Source: Marinagarivorans sp.
Lineage (GTDB): Bacteria > Pseudomonadota > Gammaproteobacteria > Pseudomonadales > Cellvibrionaceae
Reading direction: 5' to 3'
Assembly: GCA_028281865.1 (NCBI GenBank)
Contig: JANQJB010000063.1
Span: forward strand, 1 to 32,386
Length of the DNA: 32,386 nucleotides
A program made the translations under genes and the position numbers. Positions 26,486 to 32,386 of this stretch are shown here, piece by piece (position 1 is the first letter of the stretch; each line of letters starts with the position of its first letter). The notes below the pieces were generated by a model that did not search any database, had not been told where the DNA came from, and worked only from the letters and a program-made list of their open reading frames with translations.

Positions 26486-27023
26486 ATATAATTTTGCCTG
26501 GGTAGATGACTCGTTTAAAGATTTTCGCTCGCAACACGTGCGCGTAAAACTAGCTAAATCGGACTGGGAAAAACAAGGTTATTTTAATTTACGAAAAGAT
26601 ACGTTTTCCCACGAACAAAAAATCCTTTCCGAAAACGAAAAAGACGAAAAAGACTTTCGTGCAATTCCAATCGTTGCTGTCGCTTCAAGTTGGAGTATTG
26701 GTGATGCCGTTGTTGGCGCAGTGCGAATTTATGAAGACCTCGATGCAGAAGGTCGAAAAGTTTGGTATGGCGGTCGACTCTGTGTAGCACGACATTATCG
26801 CGGTCTTCAAAGCATCGGCAAGGGATTAATTAACGAAGCTGTTTCGCGCGCCAAAGATCTTGGCTGCACGCGTTTTCTTGCTAATGTTCAACCGCAGAAC
26901 GAGCGTTATTTTCAAAGCGTACACTGGCAAACCTTGGGGCAAAAAACAATTGCAGGTCTTCCTCATGTGCATATGATGGCTGAGCTTGACTCTTATCCTT
27001 TTATGCCGCGAGACCCTTCATGA
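26478..27023 (+). CDS. nitE: MSMEG_0567/Sll0787-type N-acetyltransferase (GNAT)
   Basis: Encodes 181 residues and starts at a GTG, made credible by a strong GGAGG six bases upstream. It overlaps nitD by 8 bp, which points to coupled translation. The GNAT acetyl-CoA loop (motif A) reads ARHYRGLQSIGKGLINEAV at ~104-122, preceded by the strand WYGGRLCVA and followed by GCTRFLANVQPQNERYFQSV. The acceptor is unknown. In some organisms the acetyltransferase and the AIR-synthase-like part are a single fused protein; here they are two genes joined by an ATGA overlap with nitF. Confidence 0.88.
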   Translation: MPKYNFAWVDDSFKDFRSQHVRVKLAKSDWEKQGYFNLRKDTFSHEQKILSENEKDEKDFRAIPIVAVASSWSIGDAVVGAVRIYEDLDAEGRKVWYGGRLCVARHYRGLQSIGKGLINEAVSRAKDLGCTRFLANVQPQNERYFQSVHWQTLGQKTIAGLPHVHMMAELDSYPFMPRDPS

Positions 27024-28069
27024 ATAGCGCGGAAACAAAACGCGTTGCACCTAAGCGTTGCGAAACATGGGGGCACGCGGCCTCTAGCGAGCTTGAATTA
27101 CTGTGCGAAGAATTGCGCACGCTTCCAGAAATAAAAGCTAAATCGGCGATTCGTCTTGCTGCGACACACGCACAGACAGAAAAAAATATTGAGAAAAAAT
27201 ATGCCCTCCCCGGTGACGATGCTGCCGCATTTAAAACGGAAAATGGATATCAGTTACTGGCAATGGAAGGCATGTTACCAAAATTTGTCGCGCTAGATCC
27301 ACGAGCGGCAGGATGGTCTTCAGTTATGGTTAATGTAAGCGACATTGCCGCAATGGGCGGTCGCGCCAAAGCAATTGTTAATGCATATTGGCACAACGAC
27401 GAAGAAAAAAGTGCAGAATTGCTTTACCACATCAAACGCGCCTGCGAAGTGTTTGGAATTATTTTCGCCGGAGGTCATAGCAGTATCCAATCTAACTATA
27501 CGGCTGGACTTGCTGTAGCCATTACTGGCGAAGCAAAAAAATTACTTTCGTGCTACCACGTAAAACCAGGGCAGCGTCTGTTTATGTTAACGGATTTAAC
27601 CGGCAGTTGGCACGGCGATCTTCCGTACTGGGGTTGCGTTGTAGGAAAGTCGCCTGAAGAAATTCGCCAGCAATGGCAAATTCCGGCAGAACTTGCAGAA
27701 GCGGAGCTATGTGTTGCCGCAAAGGATATCAGTAACGGCGGTATTCTCGGCACTTTAATTATGATGCTCGAGCTCACAGGCTGTGGTGCATGTATAGATT
27801 TAAATGCAATCCCGCGCCCTCAAGGCGAGCTCATGCGCTGGTTACGTGCATTTCAAAGTTTCGGTTTTTTATTAGCCGTAGAACAAGAAAAAATCAGTGC
27901 AATGCTAAATTATTTTAAGCAAAGCTATTTGAGCTGCGCACCCATTGGCAGTATTACCGGTGATGGAGTTATTCAGTTGGATATGTCAGGTACAAGTACG
28001 GAATTTTGGAATATTAAACAACAAACACTCACCGGCTTCGGGAAAAATCATGCCGTCAGTCAACTTTAA
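27020..28069 (+). CDS. nitF: Sll0787-family AIR synthase-like protein
   Basis: Encodes 349 residues; its ATG overlaps the nitE stop as ATGA. The ATP-binding core of the AIR synthase/selenophosphate synthetase/ThiL superfamily is visible: GDDAAA at 65-70 and NVSDIAAMGGRAKAIV at ~105-120. Further on are IIFAGGHSS and CVAAKDISNGGILGTLIMML. Members use ATP to activate an amide or acid oxygen. The real substrate in Nit1C clusters is not known. It ends inside the start of nitG (20-bp overlap). Confidence 0.9.
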   Translation: MNSAETKRVAPKRCETWGHAASSELELLCEELRTLPEIKAKSAIRLAATHAQTEKNIEKKYALPGDDAAAFKTENGYQLLAMEGMLPKFVALDPRAAGWSSVMVNVSDIAAMGGRAKAIVNAYWHNDEEKSAELLYHIKRACEVFGIIFAGGHSSIQSNYTAGLAVAITGEAKKLLSCYHVKPGQRLFMLTDLTGSWHGDLPYWGCVVGKSPEEIRQQWQIPAELAEAELCVAAKDISNGGILGTLIMMLELTGCGACIDLNAIPRPQGELMRWLRAFQSFGFLLAVEQEKISAMLNYFKQSYLSCAPIGSITGDGVIQLDMSGTSTEFWNIKQQTLTGFGKNHAVSQL

Positions 28070-28337
28070 TATTAAATGGCCGGATGGAGAAAATATCTCT
28101 TATTATTCGCCTTCAACGATTATTCGCGAATTTATTAAAAAGAACGAATCGTACACTCAGACAGATTTTTCAGAAATAATTTTTAACGCTCTCGATAGCG
28201 CTTCGGAACGCGTGTATCAAAAGTTTGGATATCACTGCTCTGCAGCAATGGACGAAAAGTTAAAAATTGAAGAAAAACTTAGTGAGTTAAAACAAAATAA
28301 TTATTCAGGCAAGGTGCTTATTACCGAAGTCGGATAA
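28050..28337 (+). CDS. nitG: MSMEG_0570-family small protein
   Basis: Encodes 95 residues starting MPSVNFNIKWPDGENISYYS. I choose the ATG at 28050 (GGGA upstream) rather than a longer in-frame start at 27945 that would run back through nitF; 95 residues is the usual family size. The motifs WPDGENISYYSPSTIIREF, SERVYQKFGYHCSAAMDEKL identify the small conserved Nit1C protein. Its sequence suggests a compact alpha/beta protein; no activity is known. It overlaps nitF by 20 bp and is followed 36 bp later by nitH. Confidence 0.88.
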   Translation: MPSVNFNIKWPDGENISYYSPSTIIREFIKKNESYTQTDFSEIIFNALDSASERVYQKFGYHCSAAMDEKLKIEEKLSELKQNNYSGKVLITEVG

Positions 28338-28373
28338 GTTGGAGATCAAACCAGATAAGTCGGAGATATAGTT

Positions 28374-29621
28374 ATGTCCCTTTCTAATCACTACGAAGTT
28401 ATTATTATTGGTGCCGGCCAAGCCGGTTTATCAATGAGTTATTGCCTAACGCAGAAGGGTATTAACAATATAATAATTGAAAAAACTGATACAGTTGCCC
28501 ACGCCTGGAAAACCCAGCGCTGGGATGAATTTTGCCTTGTCACGCCCAATTGGCAATGTCAGCTACCCGGCTACCCATATCAAGGCAATGACCCGAACGG
28601 TTTTATGTTAAAAGACGAAATTATCGATTACCTCGATGCTTATTATGAATCTTTTAAGCCCGAGGTAAAATTTAATCGCTCGGTGACCGAGTTAAATAAA
28701 ACAGGTTCTGTTTTTAATATTAAGACTAATAGCGATTCCTTTACAGCCGACCAAGTTGTTTTAGCCTGCGGCAGCTATCATCAGGCCCACATACTCCCGT
28801 TTGCTAAGTCCATGCCTGAGAATATAACGCATATTCATAGCTGCAACTATAAAAATGAGCAAAGCCTACCACCTGGTGAAGTTCTTGTTGTCGGCACGGG
28901 GCAAAGCGGCTGTCAAATCGCAGAAGATTTACATCTTCAGGGTCGAAAAGTCCATCTATGTGTCGGAAGTGCGCCGCGAGTCAATCGGCGCTATCGCGGT
29001 AAAGATGTCGTGCGCTGGCTCGAAGATATGGGCTATTACAAAACAACCATCGACAAACATCCCGACGGCAAAAATGCTATTCACTCGACCAATCATTATG
29101 TTACTGGTCGTGACGGAGGGCGTGATCTTAATTTAAGAATTTTTGCCGAACAAGGTATGAAACTCTACGGTAAGTTAAAAGATGCGAAAAATGATAAGAT
29201 TTTCTTTGAAGACGACCTAAAAGAAAATCTTGATTACGCCGATGAAGTGGCTGCAAGAATCGCCAACTCCATCGAACAGTATATTGTTGAACATAATTTA
29301 GAAGCACCTGATGACGATAATATTCATAGTGAATTTTTGCCTGAATCCCCAAGCAGTATTAATTTAATAGAATCAAATATCACCTCAGTTATTTGGGCGA
29401 CCGGCTTTAAAAAGAATTTTAACTGGGTCAATCTACCAGTCTTTGACGGTAACGGCGACCCTGTTTACAAGCGCGGTATAACACCCGTCGAAGGTATTTA
29501 TTTTATCGGCCTAAACTGGATGCACACCTGGGGCTCCGGTCGATTTTTTCATGTTGGGCAAGATGCAGAGTATTTATCAGATAAGATTAATCAAAAGCTA
29601 GGGAGTTCATTTTCTAGCTAG
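28374..29621 (+). CDS. nitH: MSMEG_0569-family flavin-dependent monooxygenase
   Basis: Encodes 415 residues. Two Rossmann nucleotide sites are visible: FAD GAGQAG at 13-18 (VIIIGAGQAGLSMSYC) and NADPH GTGQSG at 174-179 (VLVVGTGQSGCQIAEDL). The ATGFKKNFNWV motif of flavin monooxygenases and a closing GLNWMHTWGSGRFFHVG agree. It probably oxygenates a nitrogen-containing substrate of the pathway. In Pseudomonas fluorescens NCIMB 11764, Nit1C function underlies growth on cyanide. The ribosome binding site region is duplicated: GATAAGTTGGAGAT (28333-28346) and GATAAGTCGGAGAT (28354-28367), 21 bp apart. It is the last gene of the operon and is followed by a hairpin. Confidence 0.92.
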   Translation: MSLSNHYEVIIIGAGQAGLSMSYCLTQKGINNIIIEKTDTVAHAWKTQRWDEFCLVTPNWQCQLPGYPYQGNDPNGFMLKDEIIDYLDAYYESFKPEVKFNRSVTELNKTGSVFNIKTNSDSFTADQVVLACGSYHQAHILPFAKSMPENITHIHSCNYKNEQSLPPGEVLVVGTGQSGCQIAEDLHLQGRKVHLCVGSAPRVNRRYRGKDVVRWLEDMGYYKTTIDKHPDGKNAIHSTNHYVTGRDGGRDLNLRIFAEQGMKLYGKLKDAKNDKIFFEDDLKENLDYADEVAARIANSIEQYIVEHNLEAPDDDNIHSEFLPESPSSINLIESNITSVIWATGFKKNFNWVNLPVFDGNGDPVYKRGITPVEGIYFIGLNWMHTWGSGRFFHVGQDAEYLSDKINQKLGSSFSS

Positions 29622-29667
29622 GATATACAGTGATTTATGTTTAGCTAGCCATCATCAACAATTGGGT

Positions 29668-29688
29668 TAAAAGCTGTAATGGCTTTTA
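29668..29688 (+). terminator. Probable terminator of the nit operon
   Basis: TAAAAGC (29668-29674) pairs with GCTTTTA (29682-29688) around a 7-nt loop, followed by GGTTTTGTT. The stem is short and AT-rich, so the call is moderate. It lies between the convergent nitH and toxin genes. Confidence 0.5.
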
Positions 29689-29738
29689 GGTTTTGTTATG
29701 AGCACGATATTTTTCTTATTGTCAAGGATGAAAGCTGG

Positions 29739-30524
29739 CTATGCTCCAACATCGAGCCTAACTGTTTCTTGCTGTGATGACTGTTCCCAAGTCCCATCTG
29801 ATAGCTTCTTAAAAAAGGTAGCATTGCAATCGAAGGTAGACGGACACCAAGAATTCACAAAACTTACTGTCTTAGCAGATTTACCTGGAAGTCTAGCGGT
29901 CAGGTAACTTGGTACGCTTTTGTCTCCTACGTCAACACTATAATAAAAAGCTCTATCTCCAGGAGAGCCCATCTTCAAGTACTCACCAATAGGCTTTTCT
30001 ACTTTATAATAATGGCTATCCCCGGAAATATTATTACTCATCGCTGTTCCAAGCCTAAGGTTCGAAGGATCACCCGGCCCATCAAACCTCCCTCGAATCA
30101 TGTGCATCTTCGTCAATCTCTGAGCCCTACTTACCGAGGGATCCTGTATCGTAGTTGTAATTTCTGGATCTAACATATCAGGAATTAGATCAGGTTTGCT
30201 TGTAGCAGTTTCATTAGCTAGGGTAACCTGCGGTTCTGGATTAAGAGTAAAACCATTCAAAGTAGGAGCGGCTGAACTTGTCCATGTTAACTTACTCGCA
30301 TCAGATTCCATTTTGCACTGAATTGCTTTTTCTTGAAAAGTCCTAAACTGTACTAATCTAGGATTATTATTTACCACCTCTTGTAATTTCCTTTGAGCGA
30401 CAGCTTCAGGCCGATTATCTATAAACCCAAAAGCTTGCTTCACATTACTTTTGTTCTTCCGAGCAACAGAATTAGCAAACACTCTACTTTTATTCTCTTT
30501 CGTTGTACCTGCGTATTCGTACAT
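29739..30524 (-). CDS. Polymorphic toxin with DUF4157-protein-type N-terminus and nuclease-like C-terminus
   Basis: Encodes 261 residues, with AAAAGG upstream of the start. There is no signal peptide. Residues 17-69 carry the leader common on DUF4157 (eCIS core) proteins and their cargo: ANSVARKNKSNVKQAFGF, then IDNRPEAVAQRKLQEVV. The C-terminal half holds KMHMIRGRFDGPGDPSNLRL at ~139-158 followed by NNISGDSHYYKVEKPIGEY. This resembles the H-x-x-x...GP-x-D-P-x-NL...N pattern of DNA/RNA non-specific endonuclease-like toxins; His141 would be the catalytic candidate. The DUF4157 HEXXH domain itself is absent. No immunity gene is adjacent. It converges on nitH. Nuclease activity and eCIS delivery are inferences; no eCIS structural genes are in the window. 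Confidence 0.7.
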   Translation of the reverse strand: MYEYAGTTKENKSRVFANSVARKNKSNVKQAFGFIDNRPEAVAQRKLQEVVNNNPRLVQFRTFQEKAIQCKMESDASKLTWTSSAAPTLNGFTLNPEPQVTLANETATSKPDLIPDMLDPEITTTIQDPSVSRAQRLTKMHMIRGRFDGPGDPSNLRLGTAMSNNISGDSHYYKVEKPIGEYLKMGSPGDRAFYYSVDVGDKSVPSYLTARLPGKSAKTVSFVNSWCPSTFDCNATFFKKLSDGTWEQSSQQETVRLDVGA

Positions 30525-31226
30525 ATCTCAAACCTTTTAAAACGACAAGCTCTAACCTGTTGTAAGTACGGTGAATATGGGGAGTTAAAATGCAAGTTTA
30601 AGGCTAGCCTTTCTCAATCCTGAATACGCATAGCTTGGCATTGAAAAAAATACGTCATAAGATCCTTCTTTAGTTCGTTGGTTTATCAGTTATCCGCTTC
30701 ATTTTCCAATAATCGAGAGGAGTCCCCTAATTATCCAACTTAACAAAAAAAAATTCTGCTACTTATCATCTCCCACCCAAATATTATCATCCCCTACAAA
30801 ACTCACCCAACCACCCCACGTCCAACTCTCTCGGCCTTCGCCCCACTACATCCGCCTCACTCGCCAAGCCAACATCATCATTTATCACCTTACCCGCAAA
30901 CTGCGTAGTCGGGATCTAATTCATCTATTGTGCGCATTATTCATCATCTCTAGTGCTAATTATTCTTGATCAACTTGTTTCCCGATTAATAAAAAAACGC
31001 CCAAAACATTAAGTATGATTAATTAAAATAATATATCTAGGAGTTATTGATTAATTTAAAACACATCTAAAATATTTTAATTTATACAAATTTTCGTGAG
31101 TATATATCGCCTTTAAAGAACGAGTTTTTTTAAAAAACAAAAATAATTTGCACTATGCTTGTTAAATAGGTGAAGATAGCAATCTATAGGGGGGATTCTT
31201 TTATTTTAAATACGGGTCTTCTCAAA
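30525..31226. other. Gene-poor stretch with a DUF4157 relic
   Basis: Over 700 bp lack an intact gene. The part 30765-30890 is strikingly poor in G on the plus strand because it is a decayed minus-strand coding remnant, listed separately. The rest is AT-rich, and near 31227 it should contain the promoter of the collagen-like protein gene. Confidence 0.6.
30787..30915 (-). pseudogene. Relic of a DUF4157 (eCIS core) domain end
   Basis: Reading the minus strand from 30915 gives IPTTQFAGKVINDDVGLASE, then ADVVGRRPRELDVGW, with a stop at 30787-30789 and a stop just before the first codon. This matches the tail of DUF4157 domains, remembered as V-K-P-T-M-Q...V-N-D-D-x-x-L-E-x-E-A-D-V-M-G. The HEAWH catalytic segment that should precede it is gone. 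It lies 262 bp upstream of the toxin gene whose N-terminus is of the same protein family, on the same strand. Confidence 0.6.
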
Positions 31227-32386
31227 ATGAATAATGCTTTAAGTATATTGATTTTAATTTTTTTATACCCAGCCTTTGCAGATGCATCTCAAACAATTGT
31301 TCTAGATTCCGTAGCAGATACCAGTTTAAAACGCCACTCAACAAACCTCCACGGACACAGTGAATCTCTTACCTTAGCACCGCGTCCCCACATCACACGA
31401 AGTATATTAAAGTTTAATGTTGGAAATTTGGATGTGTCAGCGAAAAATATTAAATCTGCTCAGCTTTCTCTGGCAGTGCTTTATACCGATGGTAAGTTTT
31501 CCAGAGGTGCAAAGTCCAAACTAAGCGTTCACCGGATCAATTCAGGCTGGGAAGAAGAGTTCGCAAACTGGGAGTGTTCGGATTTATCATGCTCTAATGC
31601 GTGGTCAGGTGGCAACTTCAAAAGTAAAAGTATCGATGCTTACAGATTAAATTTAAAAACCGGAGGCAGAATTCAATTTGATGTTACGCGCGATGTAGTT
31701 CAACAACTGGGTATCAGCCCATATTTATCCTGGTTGATAAAAAAAGAGCATGAAAATAAAAATGGAGTGGTTGTATTTGGGTCGAGAGAAAACCCTGAGG
31801 CACCCAAACTTATATTGACGATGCGCACGCCCGAAGACGTACTACCTCCGTCTCTTTCCATTGAAATGCCAGACGATTCGCTTGTTATTTCAGACGCATC
31901 ACCAGAATTCATCGTGCACTATAGTGACGATTTAGAAGTCAATATCGATAGCCTATTGATACTAGTGAATGGAGAAGATATCACAGATCGCTGTGAGATA
32001 AATACTTCTAAAGCTATCTGCAATCCGCAAAATCTAAAAGTCGGAATTCACAGCCTCTCGGCATCAGTAATTGATACTACTCACAAGTCAGCCACCGAAT
32101 CTATTTCTTTTCTCTACTTAAAACCTCTGAGCCAAACTGCAGACTTTTCTGCAAACCAATGGCTGTCAGGATTGGGTGAGCCAAGCAACGCGATAGGACA
32201 AGACAGAGATTTTTATTTAGATGGAGTTACAGGAAATGTGTTTGAAAAACTAGAGGGTAATTGGGTTCTTTTTACCAACCTAATTGGACCGCAGGGCGAT
32301 ATAGGTTTGACTGGTCCGCAAGGCTCTAAAGGTGATACAGGTTTAACCGGCGCACAAGGCCCTAAAGGTGATACAGGTTTAACCGG
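31227..32386 (+). CDS. Secreted DNRLRE/Ig/collagen-like protein, 5' part (truncated by window edge)
   Basis: An open frame of 386 codons runs to the window edge. A signal peptide (MNNALSILILIFLYPAFA) is cut before DASQ. Residues ~22-190 look like a DNRLRE domain: VLDSVADTSLKRHSTNLHGH, ITRSILKFNVG, IKSAQLSLAVLYTDG and IQFDVTRDVVQQL. An Ig-like segment (~200-290) has a pair of cysteines (DRCEI, AICNPQ). A short connector (~310-350, LSGLGEPSNAIGQDRDFYLD) resembles those preceding collagen-like tails in bacterial and phage fibres. From Gly354 the sequence is G-x-y triplets (GPQGDIGLTGPQGSKGDTGL). Known bacterial collagen-like proteins form surface triple-helical stalks. The start has only a weak GGGT upstream. 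Confidence 0.8.
   Translation, partial: MNNALSILILIFLYPAFADASQTIVLDSVADTSLKRHSTNLHGHSESLTLAPRPHITRSILKFNVGNLDVSAKNIKSAQLSLAVLYTDGKFSRGAKSKLSVHRINSGWEEEFANWECSDLSCSNAWSGGNFKSKSIDAYRLNLKTGGRIQFDVTRDVVQQLGISPYLSWLIKKEHENKNGVVVFGSRENPEAPKLILTMRTPEDVLPPSLSIEMPDDSLVISDASPEFIVHYSDDLEVNIDSLLILVNGEDITDRCEINTSKAICNPQNLKVGIHSLSASVIDTTHKSATESISFLYLKPLSQTADFSANQWLSGLGEPSNAIGQDRDFYLDGVTGNVFEKLEGNWVLFTNLIGPQGDIGLTGPQGSKGDTGLTGAQGPKGDTGLT
32304..32386 (+). repeat. 36-bp collagen-coding tandem repeat
   Basis: Units 32304-32339 and 32340-32375 plus a partial third encode 12 residues each (four G-x-y triplets: GLTGPQGSKGDT and GLTGAQGPKGDT). A preceding partial unit at 32286-32303 has diverged. The near identity of units suggests recent expansion; the array continues beyond the window. 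Confidence 0.85.

Noticed and set aside
30640-30690. 14-codon frame (minus strand) with a good AAGGA site
   Set aside because: Too short, with no motif; a leader peptide is possible, but nothing downstream fits regulation by it.

Overview
The window looks like a chromosomal segment of a marine gammaproteobacterium, most likely a relative of Cellvibrionaceae (Saccharophagus/Teredinibacter type). This rests on moderate GC content, a lipoprotein with a 53-residue serine linker of the kind typical of that group, several large Sec-secreted proteins, and a sigma54-controlled operon of proteobacterial style. I see no rRNA, tRNA, CRISPR array or intact transposase gene.

Layout. (1) 1-10.3 kb, all on the minus strand: the 5' part of a giant secreted protein with ~123-residue repeats, a CSLREA/beta-helix exported protein, and a 1496-residue secreted RHS protein ending in an HEXXH metallopeptidase-like tip. 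Behind the RHS gene sits a collapsed second copy, in which the 5' flank, signal-peptide exon-like start and 3' flank survive but the ~4.5 kb core is gone. (2) 10.8-15.7 kb, plus strand: two large outer-membrane lipoproteins, one a polyserine-linked cytochrome c and the other a PKD-repeat protein. (3) 15.7-17.8 kb: two small exported proteins, then a composite non-coding repeat: an octamer array, an inverted pair of REP-like 29-mers, and a 19-bp array. (4) 17.8-21.5 kb: an ECF sigma factor fused to a membrane domain, divergent from a CIA30-domain protein and an acyltransferase. Both sides of the divergent intergenic region carry TTGTCAC-N16-GGCACT in the right orientation, so I propose one sigma-factor regulon. 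(5) 21.5-29.6 kb: a complete Nit1C cluster (nitA divergent from nitBCDEFGH), the cluster tied to cyanide assimilation in pseudomonads and to nitrogen starvation in cyanobacteria. A -24/-12 promoter and three palindromic candidate enhancer sites are visible. (6) 29.7-30.9 kb, minus strand: a nuclease-like polymorphic toxin with the N-terminus typical of DUF4157 (eCIS-associated) proteins. Just upstream, in an apparently non-coding stretch, lies a decayed piece of a DUF4157 domain. (7) From 31.2 kb: the start of a secreted DNRLRE/Ig/collagen-like protein that runs off the window.

How the genes work together. The Nit1C operon is the one clear metabolic unit: the regulator NitA with RpoN would switch on a nitrilase, a radical SAM enzyme, an acetyltransferase, an AIR-synthase-like enzyme, two small proteins and a flavin monooxygenase. 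Around it lie accessory surface, secretion and toxin genes showing duplication and decay, as expected for a variable region. All assignments come from reading motifs; no database search was possible.
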